Assembly: GCA_016789865.1 (NCBI GenBank)
Contig: JAEUPC010000238.1
Span: forward strand, 1-43,008
DNA: 43,008 nt
From: Rubrivivax sp.
GTDB taxonomy: Bacteria > Pseudomonadota > Gammaproteobacteria > Burkholderiales > Burkholderiaceae_C
Direction: 5' to 3'
Shown one piece after another: positions 9,530 through 19,414 of this stretch (the first letter of the stretch is position 1; each line of letters begins with the position of its first letter). The notes beneath the pieces are model-generated. The model searched no databases, was not told where the DNA came from, and saw nothing but the letters and a program-made list of their open reading frames with translations. The translations under genes were made by a program, and so were the position numbers.

Positions 9530-10441
9530 ATGGACGAGGTGCTGGCGCCGGCACTGCTGGTGGCCCTGGCGCTGGTGGCGCTGGCATGGCCGCTGGCCGG
9601 CCCGCTGCGCACACGCTGGCGCCGCGCCCGGCTGGCGCGGGTGCCGTTTCCGCACGAGTGGCGGCGCATCCTGCGCCAGCGCGTGCCGCTGGTGCGGCGG
9701 CTGCCTGCCGACCTGAGGCTGCAACTGCACGGGCTCGTGCAGCGCTTCGTCGCCGAGGTGCCCTTCATCGGCTGCGCCGGCCAGGCCGTCGACGACGAGG
9801 TGCGGGTCACCATCGCCGCGCAGGCCTGCTTGCTGCTGCTCAACCGCGGGGGCAGCTTCGAAGGGCTGCGCGAGGTGCTGGTCTACCCGGGCGCCTTTGC
9901 GGTGAGCCGCGTGCACACCAGCGAGGGCGGCGTGCGGCACGAAGGGCGCGGCGTGCTCGCCGGTGAATCGCACGGGCGCGGCGCGGTCGTGCTGTCGTGG
10001 CAGGACGTGGTCGATGGCGCTGCCGACCCGGGCGACGGCCACAACGTCGTCATCCACGAATTCGCCCACCGCCTCGACCAGGACCACGGCGCGGCCAACG
10101 GCGCGCCGTGGCTCGGGCCCGGCCGCAGCGCCGGCGGCTACGACGAGTGGGCGCGGGTGCTCGGTGCCGAGTACGCGGCGCTGCGCGCGCGGGTGGCGGC
10201 TGCCGAGGAAGGCGCCGAGGCGCGTGCGCGCGAACGGGGCGGGGGCGCAGCCGGCCCGCGCGAAGGCGACAGCGCGGCGATCGGGGTCCTTCCCGCCTAC
10301 GGCGCCACCGACCCGGCAGAGTTCTTCGCTGTCGTCTCCGAGGTGTTCTTCGAGCGCCCGAGCGAACTGCAGCGCCACCACGCGCCGCTGTACGCGCAGT
10401 TGCGCAGGGTGTACCGAACCGACCCCGCGACCTGGCAGTGA
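9530..10441 (+). CDS. mtfA: MtfA-type zinc metallopeptidase
   Basis: This 303-residue protein matches the MtfA (M90) family. In enterobacteria MtfA binds and inactivates the Mlc repressor and has aminopeptidase activity. The zincin motif HEFAH is at residues 176-180, followed by RLDQDHG, and a downstream EFFAVVSEVFFERP carries the third zinc-ligand glutamate. Residues 5-22 are hydrophobic, suggesting a membrane anchor. A mid-protein insertion rich in Ala, Glu, Arg and Gly (about 222-250) is unusual. Whether this organism has an Mlc/glucose-PTS target is unknown. Confidence 0.9.
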   Translation: MDEVLAPALLVALALVALAWPLAGPLRTRWRRARLARVPFPHEWRRILRQRVPLVRRLPADLRLQLHGLVQRFVAEVPFIGCAGQAVDDEVRVTIAAQACLLLLNRGGSFEGLREVLVYPGAFAVSRVHTSEGGVRHEGRGVLAGESHGRGAVVLSWQDVVDGAADPGDGHNVVIHEFAHRLDQDHGAANGAPWLGPGRSAGGYDEWARVLGAEYAALRARVAAAEEGAEARARERGGGAAGPREGDSAAIGVLPAYGATDPAEFFAVVSEVFFERPSELQRHHAPLYAQLRRVYRTDPATWQ

Positions 10442-10568
10442 CGGGCCGCCGCGCAGGCGCTCGCCGCATGCGGCGGGCCGGCGGGGGCATCAGCCCGGCT
10501 GGGACTGCGGCCCCCATGCCGCCCGCCGCGGATTCCCGACAAGCAGGAAAGCCCAGGCAACCACCGCT

Positions 10569-10596
10569 TTGCTCGGGCCTGCGCGGCGTCTAGATT
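10569..10596 (+). promoter_or_regulatory. Possible sigma-70 promoter for the transporter operon
   Basis: TTGCTC (10569-10574), a 16-bp spacer and TAGATT (10591-10596) lie about 143 bp upstream of the binding-protein ATG, in a 298-bp gap otherwise free of genes. The -10 matches the consensus at four of six positions and the -35 only in TTG, so the call is weak. Confidence 0.3.
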
Positions 10597-10739
10597 CACC
10601 ATCGCCTACCCGCCATTCTTTGTCCATGGTCGCCGCGCTGCACGACGGGCGCCTGGGCACTGCTCATGCAAGCCCGGATGTCCGCGGCCGCGATTGCGCC
10701 GCACACTCGCCCGCATCGGACCACGAAAGGAGACCTGCC

Positions 10740-11957
10740 ATGACTCGCCCTTCCATCGACCGCCGCACCGCCATCGGTGCCGGCCTTGCCGGGCTGGCGG
10801 CTTCCGCGGGCCTGGCCCCGCTGCTGGCGCAAGCGCAGGCGCAGCCCATCCGCATCGGCAGCACGCTGGCGCTCACCGGGCCGCTGTCGGCCACGGCGCA
10901 GGTGCACAAGATCGTCGGCGAGATCTTCGTCGAGCAGGTCAACGCGCGCGGCGGCTGGCTCGGCCGCAAGCTCGAATGGGTGCTGAAAGACGACCAGAGC
11001 AAGCCCGACCTCGCTCGCACGCTGTACGAGCAACTCGTCACCGCCGACAAGGTGGATTTGCTGATGGGGCCCTACGCCACCGGCGCGATCCTCTCGGCGA
11101 TGGGCGTGGCGCAGCGCTACAACAAGGTGCTCGTGCACCACACCTTCGGCATCCCGTCGCTGGCCAAGTACGAGCTGGCGTTTCCGGCCTGGTCGCTGGG
11201 CTCCGACCCCGGCAACACGGTGCCCAACACGCTGTTCGACGCGCTGGCCGCCGGCCCCAAGCCGCCCAAGACCGTGGCGGTGGTGACGAGCAAGTTCCCG
11301 TCGATCCAGTTCATGAGCGCCGGCGCGCGCGAGGTGCTGAAGAAGCGCGGTCTCACCGAAGTGCTGTTCCTCGACTGGGAGTTCGGCAACCGCGACTTCG
11401 GCCCGATCGCCAACCGCGTGAAGGACGCCAAGCCCGATTTCGTGTGGGTCGGCGCCATCGGCCTGGAAGGCAACCTGCTGCTCGACGCGATGAAGAAGAT
11501 CGACTACGTGCCGCCGCAGCACTTCTACCTCTACCCCGCGCCCGGCCCGCTGGTCACGCTGCCCGAGGCGAAGAACGCGCTGTCGGTGACGATCTTCGAA
11601 GACCAGCCGCCGTTCACCGCCAACCCCGGCGCGGCCGATTTCGTGAAGCTCTATCGCGAGCGCGCCACCGCCGCCAAGCTGCCCGATCCCTCGGTGGAAG
11701 TGCAGGCCGGCGCCAGCTACACCGCCTGGCAGGTCCTCGAAGCCGGCGTGCTGGCCACCAAGAGCCTGGACGACAAGGCCATCGGCACGTGGTTGAAGGC
11801 CAACCGCGTGCAGACAGTGCAAGGCCAACTGCACTTCACCGGCACCGGCAACTACGGCGACGACCTGATGCGCATCAAGCAGGTGCAAGGCGGCAAGTGG
11901 ACGGTGGTGTGGCCGAAGAGCCATACCGCGGGCGGCGCTTCACTGCAGACGAATTGA
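10740..11957 (+). CDS. ABC transporter substrate-binding protein, branched-chain amino acid (LivK) family
   Basis: The 405-residue product is a periplasmic type I solute-binding protein. The N-terminus has a twin-arginine-like signal (DRRTAIGAGLAGLAASAG, cleavage likely after AQA near residue 33), then IRIGSTLALTGPLSA, the classic LivK-family opening. An AAAGGAG ribosome binding site sits ahead of ATG 10740. It heads a run of permease and ATPase genes and catabolic enzymes. In this family the ligand is often an aromatic or dicarboxylic acid rather than leucine; the dioxygenase downstream supports that inference. Confidence 0.92.
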   Translation: MTRPSIDRRTAIGAGLAGLAASAGLAPLLAQAQAQPIRIGSTLALTGPLSATAQVHKIVGEIFVEQVNARGGWLGRKLEWVLKDDQSKPDLARTLYEQLVTADKVDLLMGPYATGAILSAMGVAQRYNKVLVHHTFGIPSLAKYELAFPAWSLGSDPGNTVPNTLFDALAAGPKPPKTVAVVTSKFPSIQFMSAGAREVLKKRGLTEVLFLDWEFGNRDFGPIANRVKDAKPDFVWVGAIGLEGNLLLDAMKKIDYVPPQHFYLYPAPGPLVTLPEAKNALSVTIFEDQPPFTANPGAADFVKLYRERATAAKLPDPSVEVQAGASYTAWQVLEAGVLATKSLDDKAIGTWLKANRVQTVQGQLHFTGTGNYGDDLMRIKQVQGGKWTVVWPKSHTAGGASLQTN

Positions 11958-11994
11958 TCGCGCCCGCTGTATCGGGGCCAGCGCCGGGGCGCCG

Positions 11995-12855
11995 GTGGTG
12001 ACCTGGCCCAGCGCCACGCTGCTGGCGCAAAGCGTGCTGTCGGGCATCTTCGTCGGTGCCCTGTACGGCCTGCTCGGGTTGGGCTTGAGTCTGTCGTGGG
12101 GGCTGCTCAGGCTCATCAACCTGGCGCACTTCGCGTTTGCCTTCCTCGCGGCGTATCTGTGCTATCAGCTCGCGACGAAAGGCGTCGATCCGCTGGCGAG
12201 CCTGGTGCTCATCGTGCCGGCGTTCTTCGCGCTCGGCGCCGGGCTGCACGCGTTGATGGCGCGTTTTGCGATCACGCCGTTCAACTCGCTGCTGCTGACC
12301 TTCGGCCTCACCGGCATCGTCGAGGCGATCATCCAGTCGATCTGGACCGCCGACTATCGCAAGCTCGAATCGAGCTACGGCGAGCATCGCTTCAAGGTCG
12401 CGGGCCTGTTCGTACCGTTGCCCGAGTTGATCACGTTGGCGCTCGCGGTGGCGCTGTCGCTTTCGGTGTGGGCCGTGCTGCGCTACACCGACCTCGGCCG
12501 CGCTTTGCGCGCCAGCGCCGAAGACGCGCCGATCGCCGCCGCCTTCGGCATCCACGAGAAGCGCAACGCGCTGCTGCTGGCCGGCACCTGCTCGGCGCTG
12601 GCGGCGGTGGCCGGTGTGTGCCTGGCGCTGGGCTTCACGCTCGCGCCTTCGCAGATCTACGCCTGGGTGGGCGTGGTGTTCGCCGCGGTGATGCTGGGCG
12701 GGCTGGGGCGGGCACTGGCGCCGTTGCTGGCCGGCATCGTCATCGGCGTCAGCGAGGCGGTGACGATGGCCGTGACAGCGCCGTCGTGGGCGCCGCTGGT
12801 CAGCTTCACGCTGCTGATTGCGATCCTGCTGTTTCGCCCGGGGCGGGCAGCATGA
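11995..12855 (+). CDS. ABC transporter permease, LivH family
   Basis: This 286-residue inner-membrane permease has the LivH-type opening LSGIFVGALYGLLGLGLSLSWGLLRLINLAH and about eight hydrophobic segments. The EAA-like loop falls in RYTDLGRALRASAEDAPIAAAFGI. It starts at GTG 11995 or GTG 11998, 38-40 bp after the binding-protein stop. It would pair with the permease half of the next gene to form the translocation channel. Confidence 0.92.
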   Translation: MVTWPSATLLAQSVLSGIFVGALYGLLGLGLSLSWGLLRLINLAHFAFAFLAAYLCYQLATKGVDPLASLVLIVPAFFALGAGLHALMARFAITPFNSLLLTFGLTGIVEAIIQSIWTADYRKLESSYGEHRFKVAGLFVPLPELITLALAVALSLSVWAVLRYTDLGRALRASAEDAPIAAAFGIHEKRNALLLAGTCSALAAVAGVCLALGFTLAPSQIYAWVGVVFAAVMLGGLGRALAPLLAGIVIGVSEAVTMAVTAPSWAPLVSFTLLIAILLFRPGRAA

Positions 12856-12860
12856 GTCAT

Positions 12861-12945
12861 CCCCCCCGAAGCGCCTTCGGCGCCTCCCCCCCAGGGGGGC
12901 AACGCCATCGGCCCGGCAGAGCCGGGTCCGAGGCGTTCGCCTGGC
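12861..12945. repeat. Dispersed palindromic repeat, copy 1 (second copy 16716-16827)
   Basis: This block starts six bases after the permease stop and shares its core with 16716-16827: a C-run, GAAGCGCCTTCGGCGCC, a C/G-run hairpin, CGGCCCGGCAGAGCCGGG and GAGGCGTTCGCCTGG. Each segment can fold into a hairpin. Both copies directly follow a stop codon, consistent with an intergenic family that may affect mRNA ends or attenuation. Confidence 0.75.
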
Positions 12946-12955
12946 TGTGAGCCCA

Positions 12956-14906
12956 ATGGGCACGCCGCTGTCCATCGTTGGCATCGCGCTGGCGCTGGCC
13001 TTCGTGCCCGCGCTCGGCCTGCCGGCGTTCTACGACTCGCTGCTGTACCTCGTGCTGCACTGGGTGGTGCTGGCGGTGAGCTGGAACATCCTGTCGGGCT
13101 ACACCGGCTACTTCTCGTTCGGCCACGGCGCGTTCTTCGGCGCAGGCATCTACACCGCGGCCACGCTGATGGCGCGCTTCGAGTGGCCGTTCCTGGCCAC
13201 GCTGCCGGTGGCGGCGGCGGTGGCGTGCGCGCTCGGGCTGGCGGTGGGTGCGGTGGTGTTCCGCGTCAAGGGCATCCGCGGCGAGGTGTTCGCACTCATC
13301 ACGCTGGCGGTGACCTTCGTGCTCGGCACGCTCATCGTCAACACGCCCATCGATGGCGGCAACGGCGTGTCGCTGGCCGGTGTGGCGGTGCCCAAGATCG
13401 GGCCGACGCCTTCGGCCACCTTCTACCTGCTGGCGTTGGTGGTCGCCGCGATGACGCTGCTTGTCGCCTGGGCGATCTCGGTCAGCAAGCTCGGCGCGGG
13501 GCTCTTTGCCATCCACGACGACGAAGACGCCGCCGAGGTGATGGGCGTGCCGACCTACCGCTACAAGCTCATCGCGCTGGCGATTTCGTGTGCGCTGGCC
13601 GGTGTGGCCGGCGGCATCCACGCGTTGTTCCTGAACTACGTGACGGTGGGCGAGGTGTTCACGATCACGGTGCCCCTGTCGGTGGTGCTGATGAGCGTGC
13701 TCGGCGGCAGCCGCCACTGGGCCGGGCCGGCGATCGGTGCGGTGGCCATCACGCTCTTGCTGTACAGCTTCACCAAGGCCGATGTGGCGGTGCTGGGCAA
13801 GGCGGCGGTGGGGGTCATCCTGATCGCGGCCATCCTGTTCATGCCCGAAGGCATCTTGCCGCGGGTGCAGCGGTGGCTCGCACGCCGCGATGGGCCCGGC
13901 CCCTTGTCCCGTTTGCGGGACAGGGTTCGGGTGAGGGCCGATGGGCAGCGCGGCTCCGCCGGCGTGGACAGGGCGATCGGCAAGGCAGCCCTCGCACACG
14001 CGTCGCAGCCTTCGCAAGAACCCTCGCCCCAGCCCTCTCCCCCGCGCGACGGCCAAGGGCTGACGCCCCTGCGCAGCGGGACAGGGATCAGTGCGCGTGA
14101 CTTGCTGCTGGACACCCGCGCGCTGGCCAAGCAGTTCCGTGGCGTGGGGGCGCTCGCCGGCGTCGACGTGCAGGTCAGGCGCGGCGAGATCCTGGGCCTG
14201 CTCGGCCCCAACGGCTCGGGCAAGTCCACGTTCATCAATGTCGTCAGCGGCCACTACCTGCCCACCGCCGGCAGTGTGGTGTTCGAAGGCCGCGAGCTGG
14301 CCGGCCGCGCCGCGCACCGCATCGCCCGCGCCGGCATTGCGCGCACCTACCAGATCCCGCGGCCGTTCCACCACCAAAGCGTGCTCGACAACGTCGCACT
14401 CGCCGCGATGTTCGGCGGCGGCCTGCCGAACCCCCAGGTGGCGCGGCGCGAGGCCATGACGTGGCTGCGCTTCGCCGGCCTGGAAGACAAGGCGCTGGCG
14501 CTGCCCGACACGCTGAACCTGCACCAGCGCAAGTTCCTGGAACTCGCGCGCGCGCTTGCCTCGCGGCCGCTTCTCGTGCTGCTGGACGAGGTGCTGTGCG
14601 GCCTGACGCCGGCGGAGATCGACGACGCGGTGGCGCTGGTGCGCCGCATCCGCGACCAGGGTGCGACGGTCGTCTTCGTCGAGCACGTGATGCGCGCGGT
14701 CATGGCGGTCACCGACCGCGTCGTCGTGCTCGACCACGGCCAAGTGCTGGCCGAAGGCCCGGCCGACGACGTGATGCGGCGCCCCGAGGTGATGGCCGCT
14801 TACCTCGGCACGCCGCAGGGACCGGCGGCGCAGCCGGCGGAGGTGGGGCAGGTCGGGCCGGATAGGCAGGGCGGCCAGGGCGGCCAGGGCGGCCCGGGCG
14901 TGCGGC

Positions 14907-14914
<8 letters not shown>
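12956..14914 (+). CDS. Fused ABC permease (LivM family) and ATP-binding protein (LivG family)
   Basis: The 652-residue product joins two subunits. Residues 1 to about 310 form a LivM-type permease with the conserved SWNILSGYTGYFSFGHGAFFG. Residues from about 385 form a LivG-type ATPase with Walker A GPNGSGKST, a degenerate signature region (LNLHQRKFLELARALA in place of LSGGQ) and Walker B LLVLLDEVLCGL. The linker (about residues 312-382) is Arg/Gly/Pro/Ser-rich and encoded by two opposed intergenic-type palindromic repeats. ATG 12956 is preferred; GTG 12947 is in frame upstream. Fusions of this kind are known in Burkholderiales. The tail has repeated GGQ units. Its end overlaps the next start by eight bases. 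Confidence 0.9.
13890..14086. repeat. Two opposed intergenic-type repeats forming the coding linker
   Basis: Bases 13890-13940 contain CCCTTGTCCCG-TTTG-CGGGACAGGG, then GGTTCGGGTGAGGGCC. Bases 14019-14086 contain the mirrored CCCTCGCCCCAGCCCTCTCCC and, later, GCGGGACAGGG. Such CCCTCACCC/CCCTCTCCC palindromes are common between genes in GC-rich proteobacteria. Here they sit inside an open frame between the permease and ATPase domains. Confidence 0.65.
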
Positions 14915-15620
<706 letters not shown>

Positions 15621-15818
15621 AGACGTCGTGAAGGGCCGCGCCGATGTCCGCGCCCTGCCGGCGCGCCCGGGCGGCTCGTCGCCCATGGCAGGCCGCCCCG
15701 GTGTCCCGCGATGTGGCCGCGGGCCGAGACAGGCCCGGCCAGCCAAGCCCACAATGCGTTTCCATCGGCCGTGTCGGCGCGGGCTCGTGCTGCACGGCTC
15801 CATTCCGGAGGGCTTGAC

Positions 15819-16709
15819 ATGACCCAGCACCAGACCGCCGACATCACCCAGGCCGTGCTCGACCGGCTCACGCCCGAGACCGACCCGCGCTTTCGCGAAA
15901 TCATCACCGCGGTCGTGAAGCATGTGCACGCGCTCGTGCGCGAGGTGGATTTGCAGCCCGGCGAGTGGATGCAGGCGATCCAGTTCCTCACCCGCGTCGG
16001 CCAGACCTGCGACGACAAGCGGCAGGAGTTCATCCTGCTTTCCGACACGCTGGGCATCAGCATGCTCGTCGTGCAGATGGAACAGGCGCGCCGCTCGGCG
16101 CAGGCGCTCAAAGACAAGAGTGCCAGCGTCAAACCCACCGAGGCCACCGTGCAGGGCCCGTTCTACTGGCAGGGTGCGCCGGCGCTGCCGCTGGGCAGCG
16201 ACATCGGCCAGGGCATGCCCGGCGAGCCGGCCTACTACAGCGGCCGCGTGACCGACACGCACGGCCAGGCGCTGGCCAACGTCTGCGTCGATGTGTGGTC
16301 GGGCGACGGCGAAGGCATCTACGACATGCAGATGCAAGACGCCGGCATGCGGCTGCGCGCGCGCTTCCACACCGATGCCCAAGGCCGCTACGACTTCTGG
16401 TCGATCAAGCCCTTCTACTACCCCGTGCCGGCCGACGGGCCCGTGGGCGACATGCTGCGCGCGATGGGCCGCCACCCCAACCGCCCCGGGCACATCCACA
16501 TGATGGTCTACCGCGACGGCTACGTACCGCTGACCACGCACCTGTTCCCGGCCGACAGCCCGTACCTCGATTCGGATGCGGTGTTCGGCGTGCGCGACAG
16601 CCTCGTGGTGCCGTTCGAGAAACACGCGCCGGGCGCGGCGCCGCGCGGCAAGACGATGGACCAGACTTGGCACAGCGCGAGCTACGACTTCGCGCTCGCC
16701 CCGGCGTGA
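15819..16709 (+). CDS. Intradiol ring-cleavage dioxygenase (catechol/hydroxyquinol 1,2-dioxygenase-like)
   Basis: The 296-residue product is a non-haem Fe(III) intradiol dioxygenase that opens a catecholic ring between the hydroxyls. The N-terminal helical dimerisation region (about 1-105) is followed by the beta-sandwich catalytic domain. By alignment with the family pattern the iron ligands are Y168 (GEGIYDMQ), Y201 (YYPVPADGP), H225 and H227 (RPGHIHMMV). ATG 15819 follows a GGAGG ribosome binding site. The N-terminal domain and length fit the hydroxyquinol/catechol group rather than protocatechuate dioxygenase. Position after the importer suggests the transported compound feeds a diphenolic intermediate; that is inference. 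Confidence 0.92.
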   Translation: MTQHQTADITQAVLDRLTPETDPRFREIITAVVKHVHALVREVDLQPGEWMQAIQFLTRVGQTCDDKRQEFILLSDTLGISMLVVQMEQARRSAQALKDKSASVKPTEATVQGPFYWQGAPALPLGSDIGQGMPGEPAYYSGRVTDTHGQALANVCVDVWSGDGEGIYDMQMQDAGMRLRARFHTDAQGRYDFWSIKPFYYPVPADGPVGDMLRAMGRHPNRPGHIHMMVYRDGYVPLTTHLFPADSPYLDSDAVFGVRDSLVVPFEKHAPGAAPRGKTMDQTWHSASYDFALAPA

Positions 16710-16715
16710 ATGACG

Positions 16716-16827
16716 TCCCCCCCGAAGCGCCTGCGGCGCCTCCGCCGAGTCCCCGCAGGGGACTCCTCGAGTCCCCGGGGCGCCGCCAGCGGCCCGGCAA
16801 AGCCGGTTCCGCGGCGGCCGCTTGGCC
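16716..16827. repeat. Dispersed palindromic repeat, copy 2
   Basis: Begins seven bases after the dioxygenase stop and matches copy 1 (12861-12945) in order: a C-run, GAAGCGCCTGCGGCGCC, a G/C hairpin (expanded here to a double GAGTCCCC/GGGGACTC stem), CGGCCCGGCAAAGCCGG and GCGGCGGCCGCTTGG. It fills most of the gap before the next gene. Confidence 0.75.
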
Positions 16828-16855
16828 CACGCAATTGCATCGTTGAGAGTTGCGA

Positions 16856-17671
16856 ATGAAGATCGGCAAAGCCACCGTTCCGGAAAGCGCCATTTGCGCC
16901 AGCGACGACGAGACCATCGTCGTGCGCGGCGCTGACCTCTGCCGCGAGCTGATCGGCCAGCTCTCGTTCACCGACTACTTCTGGCTGCTGGTCACCGGCC
17001 GGCGCCCGAGCGCGATGCAAAGCCGCATGCTCGACGCGACGCTGGTGGCGATCGCCGAGCATGGCCTGGTGCCCAGCGTGCAGGCCGCGCGCATGACGCT
17101 GGCAGCCGCGCCCGATGCGGTGCAGGGTGCGGTGGCCGCGGGCATCCTGGGCTGCGGCTCGGTGATCCTGGGCGCCTCGGAAACGGCTGGGCGCCTCTTC
17201 CTGCGCATCGATGCGTTGGCGCGCGACAAGGGCCTCTCGCTCGAGGCAGCCGCCACCGACATCGTGCGCGAGATGCGGGCCGCCAAGCACGCCATCCCGG
17301 GCTACGGCCACCCGCTGCACAAGGACCGCGACCCGCGCGTGGCGCGCCTGTTCGCCGTGGCGGCCGAGGTCGGTACGCCCGGCCGCTTTGTCGCCATCGC
17401 CGAGGCGGTGGAGCGCGTGCTGCCCGGGCTCACGCAGCGCGACCTGCGGCTGAACGTCTCGGCGGCGATACCGGCGGTGCTGCTGGACGTGGGCTTCCCG
17501 GCCGAGGCGCTCAAGGGCGTGCCGATCCTCGCGCGCTGCGCCGGGCTCATCGGCCACCTCACCGAAGAGCTGGCGCGGCCGATCGGCTTTGCGCTGAGCT
17601 ACCAGGCTGCGCGCGAGCAGCGCTACACGGGCGAGCTGCCCGCCGGCGTGACGCTCAAGCCGCACGGCTGA
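16856..17671 (+). CDS. Citryl-CoA-lyase-like protein (citrate synthase fold, short form)
   Basis: This 271-residue protein is a short relative of citrate synthase, as in stand-alone citryl-CoA lyases, and lacks the full N-terminal part of the roughly 430-residue synthases. The conserved active-site loop GYGHPLHKDRDPR is present, and the C-terminal ARCAGLIGHLTEELARPIG matches the family. It would cleave or form a C-C bond on a citryl-CoA-type 3-hydroxyacyl-CoA. ATG 16856 is chosen over TTG 16850. Placement between the dioxygenase and a CoA-transferase suggests that a ring-cleavage-derived polycarboxylic acid is activated with CoA and then split; that is inference. Confidence 0.82.
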   Translation: MKIGKATVPESAICASDDETIVVRGADLCRELIGQLSFTDYFWLLVTGRRPSAMQSRMLDATLVAIAEHGLVPSVQAARMTLAAAPDAVQGAVAAGILGCGSVILGASETAGRLFLRIDALARDKGLSLEAAATDIVREMRAAKHAIPGYGHPLHKDRDPRVARLFAVAAEVGTPGRFVAIAEAVERVLPGLTQRDLRLNVSAAIPAVLLDVGFPAEALKGVPILARCAGLIGHLTEELARPIGFALSYQAAREQRYTGELPAGVTLKPHG

Positions 17672-17742
17672 GGCGCAAGGCCGTGCCACCAGGCTGAGGC
17701 GTCAGGCCGACACCCAAAGACTGAACACGAAGGCGCACCGAC

Positions 17743-18990
17743 ATGGCCGTCAAAGTGCTGGAGGGCGTGCGCGTGCTGGAGCACGGCACGTTCATCACCG
17801 GTCCGGCCGCGGCGATGCTGCTGGCCGACCTCGGCGCCGATGTCGTCAAGGTCGAGCAGCCCGAGGGCGACCCGTTCCGCGCCTTCCGCGGTGGCCTGTA
17901 CAGCCCGCACTACCAGACCTACAACCGCAACAAGAAGAGCGTGCGGCTCGATACGCGCAAGAAGGATGACCTGACCTTGTTCGACGGCCTGGTGCGCGAG
18001 GCCGACGTCTACCTGCAGAACTTCCGCCCCGGTGTGGCCGAGAAGATCGGCGCCGGCGAGGCGCGGTTGCGCGAGTTGAATCCGCGGCTCGTCTACTGCG
18101 CCATCAGCGGCTTCGGGCCGGATGGGCCCGCCGCGCAGCGGCCCAGCTACGACAGCGTGGCGCAGGCGGCCAGCGGTTTTCTCAAGCTGCTGGTGAACCC
18201 CGCCAACCCGCGCGTGGTGGGGCCGGCGCTGGCCGATGCGCTGACCGGCTTCTACGCCGCGCTGGGCATCCTCGGTGCGCTGGTCGAACGCGGGCGGCGG
18301 GAGGGCGCTCAGGGTGCTCAGGGTGCTCAGGGTGCTCAGGGCGCTCAGGGCGAGCCCGGCGATCGGGGTGCGGCAGGCGTGCCCGGCCGCCGCGTCGAGG
18401 TCTCGATGTTCGAGGCCATGACCCACTTCAACCTCGACGCGTTCACGCACCTGTTCAGCGAGGGTGAGGTGATGGGCCCGTACAGCCGGCCGCGCGTCTC
18501 GCAGAGCTACGTGCTGGAGTGCGGCGACGGCAAGTGGATCGCGCTGCACATGAGCAGCCCGCCCAAGTTCTGGGAGGGCCTGGCGAAGGCCATCGAGCAG
18601 CCGCACCTCTTCGACGACGCGCGCTTTGCCACGCGCGAGGCGCGCATCGAACACCAGGAGGTGCTGATCGAGGTGCTCGGCGGCCACTTTGCGCGCCTGC
18701 CGCGCGACGAATGGTGCCGGCGTCTGGCCGCGCTGGACGTGCCGCACGCGCCGATGTACGACACCGACGAGGTGCCCGAGGACCCGCAGGCCAGGCACCT
18801 GCAGCTCTTCGTCGACGCGCCGCACCCCGGCCGGCCCGGCGAGCGCTGGACCACCGTGCGCTCGCCGCTGAGCTTCGACGGCCAGCGCAGCCTGGAGGTG
18901 ACGGCGCCGCCGCTGCTGGGCGACCACGACGCGGCGTTGCGCAGCGGCGCTTCCATCTGGCGCCCCCGCCAGCCAAGCCAACCAGACTAG
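17743..18990 (+). CDS. CaiB/BaiF family (class III) CoA-transferase
   Basis: The 415-residue product moves CoA between carboxylic acids. It has the family opening LEGVRVLEHGTFITGPAAAMLLADLGADVVKVEQPEGD, NRNKKSVRLD, and the likely nucleophilic aspartate in GPALADALTGFYAALGIL. The segment after that aspartate, about residues 188-215, is a collagen-like Gly-X-Y stretch (five GAQ units then GEPGDRG) encoded by a 9-bp tandem repeat; this is not typical of the family and probably forms a surface loop. It is preceded by a 71-bp gap. Together with the lyase upstream it probably activates the pathway acid. Confidence 0.93.
   Translation: MAVKVLEGVRVLEHGTFITGPAAAMLLADLGADVVKVEQPEGDPFRAFRGGLYSPHYQTYNRNKKSVRLDTRKKDDLTLFDGLVREADVYLQNFRPGVAEKIGAGEARLRELNPRLVYCAISGFGPDGPAAQRPSYDSVAQAASGFLKLLVNPANPRVVGPALADALTGFYAALGILGALVERGRREGAQGAQGAQGAQGAQGEPGDRGAAGVPGRRVEVSMFEAMTHFNLDAFTHLFSEGEVMGPYSRPRVSQSYVLECGDGKWIALHMSSPPKFWEGLAKAIEQPHLFDDARFATREARIEHQEVLIEVLGGHFARLPRDEWCRRLAALDVPHAPMYDTDEVPEDPQARHLQLFVDAPHPGRPGERWTTVRSPLSFDGQRSLEVTAPPLLGDHDAALRSGASIWRPRQPSQPD
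18304..18348 (+). repeat. 9-bp tandem repeat inside the CoA-transferase gene
   Basis: Five units of GG(T/C)GCTCAG run from 18304 to 18348 and encode GAQ five times. The 9-bp period preserves the reading frame, so copy number could vary without inactivating the enzyme. Confidence 0.92.
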
Positions 18991-19040
18991 AGGCCGTGCC
19001 GGCCCGGGGTGCCCCGGCCGCCGCCCGCGCTCAACTCAAC

Positions 19041-19410
19041 TCATACGGCTTCGCGATCGATCGAACAGGTCAGGGCAACAGACCGTGGCGGGATCGGGCC
19101 GACGGGGTGCCCTGCTCCGCGAATGTCCTCTTGCGGCGGCCCAGCTTCGCGGGTCCCCCGCATGCCCCCTTGATTTCGCTGCGCAGGGCACCCCATCGTC
19201 CCGATCCGGCACGCGCGTCGGGACTGGCTCACGAAGACAAACCCAGGTGCCACCGAGGACGGCGGGTGGTCGGCGCAGCGAAATGAAGGATGCATTCAGG
19301 GGCCCAGCGAAGCTGGGCCGCTGAAAAAGGACATTCGCGGAGCCGACCACCCGGCGTCCTCGGCGCCACCACCTCGTCGAAGACCTTTCCCCTGTCTTCG
19401 AACGCAAATG
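19041..19410. repeat. Dispersed structured repeat, copy B (reverse complement of 222-587)
   Basis: This 370-bp block fills nearly all of the 424-bp gap between the CoA-transferase and enoyl-CoA hydratase stops. Read on the minus strand it follows copy A almost base for base. Stem positions differ in a paired way: copy A has CGTGGTCGG with CCGACCACG, copy B has GGGTGGTCGG with CCGACCACCC. In copy B the outer stem of the second module is especially clean: GGATCGGGACGATGGGGTGCC pairs with GGCACCCCGTCGGCCCGATCC with only two mismatches. It lies between two converging genes. Confidence 0.9.
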
Positions 19411-19414
19411 AGCA

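Noticed and set aside
13890-14086. Frameshift or missed stop separating permease and ATPase genes
   Set aside because: The frame is continuous through both repeats and fused permease-ATPase proteins are known in this lineage; I see no alternative ATG or GTG in a good position for a separate ATPase.
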